From NCBI GenBank assembly GCA_963070105.1, contig OY718807.1:5615001-5679000 (forward strand): DNA of 64,000 nucleotides, in the 5' to 3' direction. The position numbers and the translations under genes are program-made. This document shows positions 1 through 12,846 of this stretch, piece after piece; within the stretch, counting starts at the first letter, position 1; each line of letters begins with the position of its first letter. The notes beneath the pieces are model-generated. The model searched no databases. It saw nothing but the letters and a program-made list of their open reading frames with translations, and had not been told where the DNA came from. This DNA comes from Litomosoides sigmodontis. Taxonomy: Eukaryota > Nematoda > Chromadorea > Rhabditida > Onchocercidae.

Positions 1-325
1 ATTGAAGGTTAAAGGTCAACAGCTAAAAAAGTACCAAGTCCAATGGATTGAATAAAGTTAATTGTTAAAGATCGATAGTTGACGAAATTATATCATGTTA
101 AAATTAATTTCACACAGTTATTGAAAGGATGAAAGGTCAGACTCCAAAGATTAACGTTCAAAAGAAGATTGGAAAGATAAATGACCAAAGACAAAAATCG
201 GAGAGAACGGAAACTAAAGGTCAAAAAGATCGGAAGGTCGAAAATCAAGAACTGTCAAAGATTAAAGACTGAAGTGCAAAGCTGAACTTTAAAAAGCGGA
301 AGGCTATCACTTCTGATCCAATTAG

Positions 326-358
326 CTCTCTCTCTCTCTCTATATATATGTATATATA
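326..358. repeat. (CT)n/(TA)n simple repeat
   Basis: A short CT dinucleotide run passes directly into a TA run with one TG interruption. It is an ordinary microsatellite in the non-coding flank. Confidence 0.8.
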
Positions 359-2078
359 TTCTCTATCTCTGTCCCTTCGGATTTCTTTCAATTCAAAGAA
401 TAGCAAAGTTGCGCTTTCACGTTACAAATTCACTCATTAAATTATATTTTTGAATAATTCCGATGATTTATCAAACATTTTTAAAGTTCCTTCGGGGAAC
501 CTAATGGATATTTATTATGCGACGGTTTTTGTCGCTATTTGCATAAAGTAATGCATACTTTCAACATACCGTAAGTTAATGTTAATAACCTAATGTTAAT
601 AACTCGATATTTTTTTAAAAAAATGTTAGACATTTATTAATGAAAGGAAGATTGGACAATTTTGCTAAAGATTAAATTTCCTTAACAAATTTAATTTTCT
701 TGACAAATTTAACATTTTAAGCTTACTTTTTTTAGCTATAAAATTTATCATTTCAATTCGTAAAAAAAATCTTGCGTATGTTACTTTCAAAAAATTCGAA
801 CTAACGGTAAAAGCCGCCACAATAACATCAATGAAGTTGCTGAAAGGCTTTTGCGCTGCTGTCGTATGTGCTGACGATGATAATGGCCCTGAAAATTTAA
901 CATTGACATCAATTTCGAAATTTCACAAAAAATATGTGTTCGATGAAATGGCATATATCATTTCCAAAAGTTGTCATTTCAAATATGAAACCTTCGATGA
1001 AATTTTTGTGCCAAATTTCAGACATTTTTCTAAGGGTAATTTTGCTTGAATGTATGCTTCTTCTTCAGACATGAAAATTTATACTCGAAATGTAAAGTGA
1101 AATGAGATTGGTTGCGATAAATAAAATACCTGAGTCCGAAGTGGAATTTGCTGTTAGCGGTAGTTCCGTAACGGAAGGAAGTTGTTGTCGTTGAGGGCTA
1201 CTTGTAAGCACAAGTGGTCTTTCCGATGTTGACATAATGTAGCTCGATCTGCCTTATTTAAGCATTAAATCAAATTGCCAAAACCTCGAATGTCGTCAGT
1301 GATTCATGCTGTTTGCTTGTGGCAGTTAAATCTGACGGCATCATAAATTTAAAGATAAGAGGTCAAGAAGGTCAAGCTTGGGAATTAAATTTTGCTTAAA
1401 ATTTTGATCGAAAGAAGTCTAGAAAACAATCGGGCGAAATAATTCTGCTTTCGTTAAAATAGCATTCCAATTTCAAGTGAAATTAGGTGTAGTAATCAAG
1501 TCAAATGATCTTATCAGAATTTGCATACTAAGCAGAACAATAATCTGTATCATATATAACACCGATCTTATCAGAACCATAAACTACATCAAACAGGAGT
1601 AACATCAAAAAGCTAACACAAACCAACTCACATTCACTTAGATTCGTTGAGTAAAAATTCAAACTTTTGTTAGTTTTCTAATTTTCGAGTGAGTGAATTT
1701 AGCACAATTTCGAACGTTGGGAATTGTCAGAAACCTTCTCGACGAGAAATACGGTGCAGTTCGATCTCATTCACACGCAACTGATGCCAGCCATTTTGAA
1801 TTTATAATTCATTTTGTAGATGCATGCATGCATATTCATCTGATATACACACTATCTAAGTGTCTAATTGAACTTCCTCTATTGAAAATGACGACGAGGA
1901 ATGCGTGAACGTACGAGACACGGACGACCTTGAATCATCGGGTCGAGCGCGACACTTCGACGAAACGCTTTGTTTTGTCCTAATTGCATTAGTAATCTCA
2001 TACTTCATCTGTTCCAACTAAAATTCAAACATTCATGAATTCCTCACAAGCAGTTCAATTGCTATTGCTGAAGACAGG

Positions 2079-2111
2079 AAGAAAGAAAGAGAGAGGGAGA
2101 GAGAGAGAGAA
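2079..2111. repeat. GA-rich simple repeat
   Basis: Imperfect GAAA/GA dinucleotide tract in non-coding DNA. Nothing links it to a gene. Confidence 0.75.
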
Positions 2112-3463
2112 AAACCTGTTGTAACGACCTGTGCATAGCAATGATGAATTCTTCATGAAAATTAAACTAATGGAAAATGAAGCGATATATTTCATTACCA
2201 ATGGACTAACAGTGTTTCTAACAATTTAAACTTCTTCCTTTCTTATTTTCTGTAATTTTTTTTTAATTTCATAAATTTTAAAAGTGGAAGTTAAAAGATT
2301 AACAGTATTAAGTAGTTAACTTTATCGTATATGCTGAAATTTGCTACTTCCACAAATTCAAGCCATGTCATGCCAAATTAATCATATGATTTTAATTATA
2401 TTATTGCGTTGCATTTCTGATTATCTCCCTGCCTTTACTTTCCCACCGTAATTCTAATGTTGCAACGACGTGTGCATTAGCATAAGGTCTTAAATTCTAC
2501 GCTGTCCGCATAATGAGAGTGTTCTTTGACAAAGCGATAACAGCGCCTCTCAAACCACTTCTCCCTCTTCCTGACATTCACAGTTCCGCAGCATTCCACA
2601 CCTTCGTACATGCCACCCCACCACAAATCGATCGCGAGCCGCACTGCAACCCGCACGGGTTCTCATGCGTCGTTCTTACGCTTCTTTTTTCGTAGTAATT
2701 TCCGAAGTGTTCCTTATTTCTTTTCCTTTGGTGGAGGATTTTGAAAGCGTCGGTTGGATAGAAGAAACCTGAACTTAATGCACCCATTGTCCACCTCGTC
2801 ATCACACCACGGGCTGCTGGCATGCGAGGAGTGAGAAGGAGCTAAGACAGGCTAGCGACCCCTAATCGCTCAACCTGTTGATAAGGCGAGTGGGAGTTCA
2901 TTCATTCCACCTGCGTTCCACCTGCGCTACTTTCCTCTTTCCTTGCGACTTTGTGCAGCGTGTCACTTTGAGCAGAACGATCTTAATTACCAATTTATTC
3001 ATAGCATGCCATTCGTCTTTCCATTACATTTTTATTCTCTCAGTTGCTTTCACTACTTCTCATTTTGAGTTATATTTATTTGTTTATATTTTATATTTTA
3101 CTTTATATTTATATTTTATTTATGTACGTAGTACCATATGCAGTATCTTCACCTATTCGCCTATTTTGTTTGTGGAATTTTGAAAATTCGAAGATTAAAA
3201 CTGGGCGGATGGGATTTGAATATGAATAGATCAGATAGAGAGTCCAAGTATGATTTTGAATTCAGCCCTATCCAGTTATAATAAATATTTGGAATTCAGT
3301 CTTGTTTCGCTTTATTCTTTTTCTTCTACAGATGACGTTCTGAAAAGGAAAAGTATGAAGATCGAAATCTTGATAATTTTATTATCACTATATTACTAAT
3401 TATGATAATTGGTAAATGGTAGAAAGATTGCAAGCGTAATAAGTGTCGTTGATAGGTCGTTGA

Positions 3464-6400
3464 ATGCTTCAGTCAGAGTCAGGAGACTACGGCGAAAAAA
3501 GAGGAACGGATATTATTGCGATTGATATTGGAACAACAACAATTAAGGCTTGTCTATACGATTCGCGTTGCCGATTCATTAGCTATACCAAAGAATCAGT
3601 AAGGCAATTCTTATTGAAACCTTGAAATATCTGAAGATGAAGTCTTCAAGTTTGTTTTTGTTGTGTTGATTAGATTTTGACTGTCTTTCCCAGTTTCACA
3701 TATTAGACACAATTTCCGAATTTGTGATATACGGCATTTTTTTTTGCTTTACTTGTCAACTAATAAGGGGATCAGTCTTTTTAGCGCTAATTGTCAATAA
3801 GACCGCTGTTATGAATAAGCGCTATCGGTTTCTTTAGTGCTACAGACATCATTTAAATGTCTGTTTCAGGTCATTGCCAATGAAGATGGTCTTCACGCAG
3901 AGATCGATCCTGATATTCTTTGGAGCCAGCTGGTTACACTGATTTCTGAACTGTGTATGGTTTGATTGTTTGCTTGAAGCAAAAGCATTAGGTAGACGAA
4001 CTGAGCTTTTCGTACATTGCATTTTCAAAATTCGTTATAAAACAATATCCGTAAATTCATTTTCATCTTGAAGATTTCATTTCTGCGTGCCTTGATATTA
4101 CTGAGTTAATCATGTCATCATCTTATAAATTATCATTCTTTATTATTGTTTGAGAAAAATGACATATCTGGGTAAAATTACTCAAATTTTAATTTTGCGC
4201 TCCAATGATGTAAAATGCAAGAGTTTGACCCTTCACAGTGAATAGGCTTGAACAGAGCAGTAATCAATGAAATGTAGAAGTTTTAGATTCATAATTATAA
4301 TAGTCGTGGAAGCAAGAGGAAGGGGGGAGGATGGTTTCGGTGCATTATAAAAAGTGTTTGATTGCAGTGGATAAGACAAAACGTGATGCGCGGGCAATAG
4401 TCGGTATGGGAATTAGCTGCCAAAGGAATACATTTATTTGTTGGAATAAGTAAGTTATTAATATGGGTATTATAATTTCACTCACTTTTTGAATAATGAA
4501 TTTATCCCTAAAGCCTATTTTCATATTTTTCAGGGAAAACGGGCAACCGTGTCATCGGCTAATTACCTGGAAGGATTGTCGTGCACGAGAGGAATGTAAG
4601 AAGTGGAACAATTCATGGTCTTTAAAGGTATTAGTGTTGCTTTTAATACTAGGCTTTTTGTTTCATACATTCTGGACGCAGCGAAATACAATAAGAAAAT
4701 GAATTATATGAATAGTTTAAGTTGTGTAGTGTTAGACAGATATTATCTAGTCTTCATATCACATTGTAAAGTGTAATTCAAATAGCAATTATTATTGGAC
4801 TTTTCTCATCTTAAAAGTTTAATTTATAGGTTATAAATTTGATTGGTTATATTTTGCACAAGCTGACACGATCTGCAAGATGTATGGCTGCTCAAATATT
4901 GTCCTTTTTAAATGCGATGGTGACTCATCGTTTCTTAGTCACTCTTGCTGAAGTTAGTGAACTTAGCACATATTTCATAAATTTTCGTGTGGTAATACAA
5001 GTGATTAGTACGATAACACTTGTAATGATTGTTTCAATTCTTTAGAATGAAGAAATGCAGCGCTTGTTGAAACAAGGAAAATTAGGCTTCGGTTGTCTCG
5101 ACACATGGTTAATATATAAACTTTCTGGTGGTGTCGTTTGTGTCAGCGAACCTTCTAACGCAAGTAGTACAGGATTATTTGATCCTTACACAGTCTGTTA
5201 CTTTATTTCTCTTGATTTTATAGCACAGCTTCACTTAATTTTTTTGATGTTGATTCATTGTACGTTTTTAATAGACTAGACAAAATTTCAGCATCATGTG
5301 AAATATTCCATCTGCGCTAACTACTGTTAAATTTTTTTTGTTCTCTTAAAAGAACAAATAAATTTATAATAATCCATTCTTTATGTATTATATTTGTCAT
5401 CATATGAGAGACAGTTTAGTATGAGCGAACTTTTTGCAGGTGTTGTAAATAATAAAATATAATAGGTTAATGCTTCAGATGAAATGGGGCTATAATTTGT
5501 TAGAATTTCTTTCCTTTCCTACGTCAGTTCTTCCACGTCTCACATTTTCCGCTGGGGTAAGGCTTGCTGTCACTGATAAAAAGTTATTTGGTGCTCCGAT
5601 TATTGTAGCTGCCGCGGTAAGTACTTTTGTATTTTACGCCTGATTCCTGTACTCCATTCTTTCGTTCTTTTTATAAAATTCACTTGTTTTATTCATGCTC
5701 ACTGATTACTTTCTTCGATGCAGCATGATTTTTTTCACACGCCTACTTTAACTCGTTATTTGTAATAATATTTTATATACTTTTTATTAATAATATTTTA
5801 GTTATTTGTAATAATATTTTATATATTTATAATAATTCATTATTTATAATTTATATTTAGCTATGTTTAATGAATGCAGCTCTTTCGTAAAGCTGAGGTT
5901 ATTCAAGTTATTCTTGATTTTGTCAAGTACAATACAGTAATTCACTGAAAAGCAATCAAGATAAATCGTCTATAACAAAAAGTATTTTTTCACTTTCAAA
6001 CAACTCTAATTCTTAAAGGTCAACAGAACCGAACTTTAATTCACAAAAAAAACCGAATAATATTGTGATAATTGAGTCCTAGGAAAATAATAACTTATGT
6101 AATATCTTATGCAAGGCAGGTGATCAGCAAAGTGCTCTATTCGCTTGTGGTTGTTGGATGGAAAATAGCGCCATAATTTCGCTCGGTACTGGATCCTTTG
6201 TAGACGTTAATACCGGTTCATCACCTCATCCCTCTCTTAAAGGTGCTTCTTTTTTTTATCATTGGTGTCTTATTTCTTTTTTATGTTTGTCCTATTTTTT
6301 TTTTACTTGTCTAATAACTAATGTATAAATTGATAAGGTTTATATCCTTTGGTCGGGTGGAACTTTCCGAATTCGGTGAAATTTGTTGCGGAAGGATGCT

Positions 6401-7401
6401 CTCAGGATACTGCAGCAATTCTGCGCTGGGCGGAATCTATTGGTTTATTTGAAGATGTTTCATCTACCTCACAAATGGCTCAAAGTTGCTCTATTTCTGG
6501 TACAAAATTTGTTTCTTTTCTTACGAGAAATGATGATACTGTTTAGGATTGCAGCATTTAGCCGTCGCGTTTATATAAAAGTCTGTAATTCATATGAATT
6601 AAAACGTTAAAGCATCTTTTTAACTTTTAGTTTTTTTTATTAGGCCCAGTGCATTCTAAAGCAATGATTGCTAAAAAAAAAGTGGTGGGACTTAAGTAGC
6701 ACTGACTTATTTACAGGCCTGTACTTTATTCCGGCGTTTTTTGGTATCCAGACCCCATTCAATGACGATACTGCTTGTTGTGGTTTCTTAGGTATCCGTC
6801 CAAACACTACCAAAGAACAGATGGTCCGTGCAATGCTGGAGTCTATCGCATTTCGAATTTATCAGATATGGAGAACTGTTATTGACGAAATTGGCGCTTC
6901 CTCCACAGGATTTGTTAGGTGTATCTTTCTACCGTAGTATATCTAGACCACTGTCGTCAATTATTCCAATTTCTTCAGTTTTCGAAACACTCTAGTGATA
7001 TCCTTTAGCTGTCATTTCCACCTCTTCTCTTAGATTTGATCTCGATTTGATTGAAGTTATTAGTATTCAGACGCAAATGCAGTTTTTATGGCAGAGTATT
7101 AGTTGTTGCTTTTTCCAGATGCTGTGGTGGTGTATCGGTGAATGACTTCATTTGCCAGACAATTAGTACTCTGATCAGGCTTCCGTTACAAAGAATCACT
7201 AGTCCAAGCTTTGCATCCGCGCGTGGTGTTGCTATGATGGCAGGAATTACATGCGGTTTATGGAAGAAGGATGATTTGGATGATCTGATTGATATTGAAA
7301 AGGTTTTTATCCCAGAGCCGTCCAGTCACAAGAAATTACTGCAAGATTTTGAAAAGTGGGAGACAGCTATGCACAGATGTCTCCATTTCTACGACTCTTA
7401 A
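3464..7401 (+). CDS. GK5: FGGY-family carbohydrate kinase, glycerol kinase 5 (GK5) type
   Basis: Predicted 538 aa in 11 exons: 3464-3598, 3870-3954, 4368-4449, 4534-4627, 4830-4991, 5046-5192, 5479-5616, 6116-6242, 6338-6499, 6717-6918, 7119-7401. FGGY kinases phosphorylate glycerol or other polyols with ATP; GK5 is a separate animal branch, so the substrate is inferred. Visible motifs are the phosphate-1 loop DIGTTT (residues 21-26), ISLGTGSF around 302-309 (phosphate-2) and GGVSVND at 448-454 (adenosine motif). WNFPNSVKF and GIRPNT fit GK5. The length is close to that of vertebrate GK5. All junctions keep phase. Two donors are weak: GTCTGT at 5193, and the acceptor at 6116, chosen over a downstream AG because only it keeps frame. 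The start is the first ATG in frame with the N-terminal motif. The gene is convergent with the DNAJC3 gene. Confidence 0.93.
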
Positions 7402-8955
7402 CATCAGCTACGTAGCCACCATTATTTTATTCAGCAAATCTGAAAAGACCTTTCGTTCAAGTCGAAAATTGGAAGTTTAAATTCGGTAATTTCAATTTCT
7501 CGATATTAAACTGCATATAGTATTACGTTAATCCCACAACTAAATCTTATTGTTTCAGTAGTTGATCATTCGAAATTTTTGATAGGATATAATTTGAGGT
7601 ATAGAATTCATATTGTATGAAATGAAAAAGCATAGAGAAATGATCATCATTTAAAAATGGTTCTATGTAAGTTACGTAAATAAGATGATCTTGATGTTTT
7701 CGCCCTCTCAAATTTATTTTGGCTTGTACAATGCAGTAATCAGAAAGGGTACTTGTCAGTAGAAACGAGAAGCTTCAGGAAATATGAGACATTTTGCAGA
7801 CATAAGAAACACAGTCTGTACAAGTGAATTTTGAATCGAATTTTTCCTTTTACATTCATCACTCCTTGCCATTGTCAGCTTGCCGAATTAAGCATTCTGC
7901 CTAACTTATCTTGTCAAGTAGCACTGTTTGTATCAATTGTGCATCTGCCACAATATTTCCTGAACTGTGCGACCATGGTTGTTTTCATCTGTTTTTTGGA
8001 AAAACAGATGAAAACTCCTTTGAGATCAAGAGATTAGTTGTTGATTAGTTGTTTATTGCTCCTGTTCATTGCTCTATTTTACGAATAGCTCTGCTCTTTA
8101 CCCCTACATATCCGCATCTTACGGACACCATTTCTCATGTTTTATGTTTCATAAGAACTTTACACACCGCTTTCGACCGTAAATATATTCTGAATGACAA
8201 CCTATTGAAGCCGAGGTTAAGGGCGTCGGTATTCGTACATCTAAACACGCCGTTTGATAACTGATCTAAAAGGAGCACTCCAAAGTCAGATATTATATCC
8301 TAGCAATAAGAAACGATTTCATATATTTGGTTTCTCTATTCTTAGAGGGTTTAATATTTGACTTTCTGCTGTAATGAACATTTATGAAAGACATCTGAAT
8401 TTTGCATTTCTCTTTTGTAGGAAAATATTGCGTTCGACCGTTTATTAAGCAAAATTGAATATCATATATGTATATATATAACAGCATTAGATGACAAAAA
8501 ATGGGCTTAGTGACACCATTTCTCCACTCTTAGAGGGAAAACCATAACAATGATATACTGTTCCACCATCGCTATAGGCAAACATATTGATGAATACAAA
8601 GAATTTGTTGTTAACATTAGAAATACCAAAGTCAACTTTTTATAAGTGAAGGTTATAAGCCACCAGACCCAAGCTTATATCTACACAAGCCATATGTGAA
8701 CAGGTTCGACCTATGGAAATGAAGTTTGGAAGTGAGCGCAACTAAAACATGGAAAGCAGGCAAAGCAGGCATTTTATCCTCGTCAGTGGAGGGGAGGTAT
8801 GTTGCCTAAATTCTATAAACAGAACAATCTAAATTTTTGTTATGAAAAAACAAGACTGAAAATTACAAAATTACTACAACAAATTACCCGCATACATTCA
8901 ACTCTCTGAAGAATAAAATAAATTAATCCAAGGAGGAACAACAAATAATAAAGGT
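7402..8955. other. Intergenic region between convergent GK5 and DNAJC3 genes
   Basis: Holds the 3' ends of both flanking genes. The only structure I see is a perfect 16-bp inverted repeat at 7981-8015, listed separately. Short ORFs here show no coding character. Confidence 0.7.
7981..8015. repeat. Perfect short inverted repeat (hairpin)
   Basis: Arms of 16 nt (7981-7996 and 8000-8015) are exact reverse complements, separated by 3 nt. The 5' arm reads GTTTTCATCTGTTTTT. It lies about 580 bases after the GK5 stop and 940 before the DNAJC3 stop, between convergent genes. It could fold in either transcript's 3' region. Confidence 0.85.
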
Positions 8956-11900
8956 CTAACCAAAGTGAAACTGGAATGAAAATGGACCTCCATTTTCCCC
9001 AAACGGGAATCCACCCTGGAAGGGATGATGAAAACCTCCTTGCGCCCGCTCCGGGTCTAGTGGATCTTCTCCACGATCAAACTGCGCCCTTTTTTCTGGA
9101 TCAGTAAGCACCTGAAATAACTCATTTCCTTGTAACATCGGAGACCTCTAATAAAACTTAAGGTAGTACTTGTACCACCCCCCTGGAGGATCCAAAAGAA
9201 GAAACCTCTTTTGCTGCTGCAATATCAACGAAATTCTTCTCCGCTATTTTCTTTTGGTTCTCATCACGGAAATTATCTGGATGCCACTCATGTGCCTTCT
9301 TTCGGTACGCTTTGAGAATGTCTCCTTTGTTTGCATTTCTAAATAAATTTCTCGAAATTCTGATTAAATCTGATGCAGCATGTAACATATTAACACAACT
9401 AGAATATAACCTGGGAAACTTTTTAATTTCAGTTAGTGCCTTGAATTCTTTCACCGGTATAAACAGAAACCGTCATTATGAATACGATAGGAACAAAAGT
9501 TACTATTTAGTAAACTTATAGGTAGTGGAAAGCTTCACCTCCTGATGCCAAGGATTTTGTAGTAGTCTCTCCTCCCAACCTGTTTTTTCAACTTTTGTGC
9601 CTTATGAAGGCCTTCTCTAGCTCGTCGCGATTCCTCATGCCCATTCACTGCCTTCTGATAATCCTCAATTGCTGAAAAAATAATTTCGTGAATCTTACTC
9701 CATTTCTTAAACTCAAGCAGCTGTCTAGAAAAATGATACATAACTTTGCATATTCCTTGCATAAGAACAAACCTTCATCATACTTCTCATACATTAAAAA
9801 GGCCTCCGCCCTATCGCAAAGTACATCAAGATCATTTGGATCACTGTATTTGAGAACCTCTGAACAAGCGATTATCGACTCAGCAAAGTGTCCAGCCTAA
9901 AAACTTGTCAACATCGGTCATTATGAATCAATCACAGAGTGAAAAGCATTGTCGAGTAAAAATTCTCCGATTTTGTTCACATACTAAAGACTGTGTTTAA
10001 AAAAATTGTTGACTGTTACTCCGAAACTATCGCTAATAAAAGTCAAAAGCAGAAGACCGAATAGATAGACTTCACAGAAAATCAAAAGATGCCACATACC
10101 ACTTGAAATGCTATTGTACAATCTTTTTTCATTTTTTTGCTTCACTACTTTTACATGAAAATTTTAGAGCGCTGCTGCCATTACTTCTATACATAAAGTG
10201 ATCCCAGGGAATTTAATTATTAAAAAAGGAACAAGGACATAAAACCTTCTAAAGAAAAAGCTTCCTTAAATCATATCTACAATGACTTCAATCCACTTTC
10301 TATATTATCAGAAATTAAAAAAATTCTATAAGAAATAGGAAGACTTTATCAACGTTATCAACTCTGCAAACTGCTCTTCTCGTGAAGCAAAAAAGCAAAC
10401 TTTTAGTTCAAAATAAGTGCAAAAAATCATAACCGGTGCAGTTGATAACGTTTTCAAAGATCAAGAGAGCCTATCATGCTGATAGCGACAATACCACAGG
10501 AAAACTGCGATCAATATCAGACAAAGAGTATATCTTTCTCTTTTATGACTTTGAAGCTAACTTTTTGATGAAAAAATCAAAACGCGAAAACTCTAAATCA
10601 ATTAAAAGCATTGAGTTATCTTACATGTAGATTACATTTGCATGTTTGTCTGTAAACATCTAGTTGTATATTTTCCACTTCTTTTTCAACTTTCAAAATT
10701 TGTGCTGCTTTGTCCAAACAATCCATCCATCGCTGTTCTCTCACTAGCTGGTTGAGTGATTCACGCATTTTTGCCAACTTCTTCGTTTTTTTATAAAAAG
10801 GAAAACAGAGCTCGTCATCTGGATTCAACTTCAAACATTCTCGTATTTGACTGAAACACTTATACGATATATGCTAACTCTTTGCTAACCTGATGTTTTT
10901 TAGACCTACTATGTGCCTTTTAAACGTTAAGTATTTTAGTAAGAGTACTGCATCAATATATTATTTTTTTGGTTTTGTAACAGTCGATTCTAAGTAGAAA
11001 TATATAAAGATAAAGGAACGTATATCACACTGTACTTAGCAAAAGAATCATTAGATGGATGCACATTCTGAACAATATCATTAGCTTTCACTTCTTCCGT
11101 AACAAGTTAAATACAAGGTTAACGCAAATTCAGTGCTTCATATGGCTTAAATTTTTGAAATATATAAAAATTAAAAAATACATACTTCAGCGACTCTTCA
11201 ACATCACCCGTTATATAATAAAGCTGTGAGACTTTGTAAAATGTTTCTGTGTTGTCCGGCAATAATTTCGTTACAGTTCTGTAATCTGCAATTGCTTTTT
11301 GCACATCACCGCGTTTTTCTCGGCATTTTGCACGATTTTTGTACAAATTTGCGTGCCACTGACAAACCTGAATTTTTTTGAACCTCAAGAATGAATCTAT
11401 ACTAAATTTTTTTTAGTTTCGAAATTAATTTATAATAGATGAAAAAATTACTAGATGAAGCTGAAAATATCTTGTTTTTTCTAGTTCTCCAGCTAGAACT
11501 CTGAAAGCTCTTCTACTTTTCCATTGCATAAAGCAAACCAAGAGTGCCACAATTTTCTTTACATCAAAAGTCCTTCAGCACAAATTTAGCGGACGGCAAA
11601 CTTGAATACGGTTAAACAAAAATGTGCTCTATTTTTTGAGGTATTTACCTGAACCGTCAACAATTTTAAAAAGAGAGGGTTTGAATAGGTTTTAATATAA
11701 TTACAATTTTGCGATCATACAAATGTTATTAGTAGTGTTTACTTGCCACTTGTTCTGAGAGAATGCTCATCATGCACATTCATACTGCAGTGAAACGTAA
11801 ATTTCTTTTATAAATCCGAACTTAAACGCTAACAGATAATAAGCAAAATGTTTTGAAATGATGTTACTTCTATTGCACTACTGTAAAGCGGTTCTGCAGA

Positions 11901-12846
11901 AACGAAGTCATCGACACCAAAATAATCATCAGCTTCCTCAATTATCTGTCTTATTTTTTCAACTGCTATTAATTTCTTCGATACATCAATATTTGAGGGA
12001 TCAGCTTTTGCCTATAAGAATAAAGTTTATTAACGGACAAGACATGCCCCATTATATTTTGCTTGAAACTGTATTCCAAGTTACAAGATCAAAATTAATA
12101 GTAAGAAACCAGCTAAAATCTTACAGCAGCCTCAAAATCTGCCTTTGCTTGATGTATATCTCCCTGCTTCAACAGCACATTTCCTCTTTCGATACGAGCC
12201 TTCAATAAAGATTCACTTAACAAAAACTATGACCAAGATGAAAGTTAAGCTGAGTTAAGATTCTTCTGTATGTAGAGAAAAAAGATCTCGCCATACTTAC
12301 AGCTATAAAATCTGGCTTCAGCCTAATCACTGAATCCAGATCAGGTAGCGCTGCTTTGGATTTACCAATAGCAAGGTATACTGTTGCACGGCTGTATAAA
12401 GTCTGATAATTTTTCGGATCTAGATCTGCAATGTATCAAAACGTAAGAAAAAGATCACTTTAAAATAGCTTATAGCACAGCAATAAACGCAGGGACGATG
12501 TAAGATAATGGCAGAGCATAAATAAGATAATAACAAACAAACCGATGGCTGCGTGATAGTGAGTTAAGGCATCAGCAAATTGACCCCTGGACAGAAACTG
12601 TCTTCCCATTTCCATATGTTTACTGACTTCTACTTGGCTACCGTCAGCAACTAAAAAGCAAATTTTTTGGCTAAAGGCTCAAGAAATCTTAGAGATTTCA
12701 CAACTGAAAAAAGAACATGAGAATGATACTACAGTGGTACCTCGGAATATGAACATGAAAATCCATATTAGATCAGCTTGCCGACGAATAAAATCCAAGC
12801 TAGGCAACACTCCCGTACACTTGTCTTCTATCCAGTGTGGCGGCAT
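8956..12846 (-). CDS. DNAJC3: DnaJ homolog subfamily C member 3 (p58IPK-like ER co-chaperone)
   Basis: Predicted 503 aa, nearly the vertebrate length, in 11 exons (minus-strand order): 12846-12741, 12650-12543, 12425-12301, 12199-12125, 12011-11868, 11367-11186, 10850-10625, 9896-9773, 9671-9539, 9338-9206, 9111-8956. The protein is an ER-lumenal Hsp70 (BiP) co-chaperone of the unfolded-protein response. TPR repeats fill most of the protein (for example YSRATVYLAIGKSKAALPDL and ADYRTVTKLLPDN). A C-terminal J domain follows, with RRDYYKILGI and the catalytic HPD at about 427-429, then DPLDPE and a Gly/Phe-rich tail ending FQFHFG. There is no KDEL, as in other DNAJC3 proteins. The first exon is the weakest part: its hydrophobic stretch (LIWIFMFIF) begins about 24 residues in, late for a signal peptide, so the true start may differ. 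Confidence 0.95.

Larger units (their letters stand above)
1..3463. other. Gene-poor 5' flank, low-complexity DNA
   Basis: I see no convincing exon here. The first 300 bases are purine-rich on the + strand, with degenerate repeats of an AAGGTCAAAGAT-like unit. A CT/TA dinucleotide tract lies near 326-358 and a GA-rich tract near 2079-2111. The longest open frames (72, 71 and 101 codons) show no domain, no signal peptide worth the name and no consistent splice partners. The last few hundred bases presumably hold the promoter and 5' UTR of the downstream FGGY kinase, but I recognise no specific element. Confidence 0.6.

Noticed and set aside
831..1049. 72-codon frame at the left end
   Set aside because: No domain, and the DNA shows internal AT-rich near-repeats (TTCGATGAAAT twice). 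No supported exons adjoin it.
10345..10400. A DNAJC3-like minus-strand peptide (ASREEQFA) that looked like an extra exon
   Set aside because: The exons at 10850-10625 and 9896-9773 join directly in phase 0, and the product aligns with vertebrate DNAJC3 almost without gaps. No good donor follows the segment.
11030..11110. Open minus-strand segment in a DNAJC3 intron
   Set aside because: Not needed for the frame: the exon ending at 11186 in phase 2 joins 10850 correctly and matches the family. It has no family similarity.
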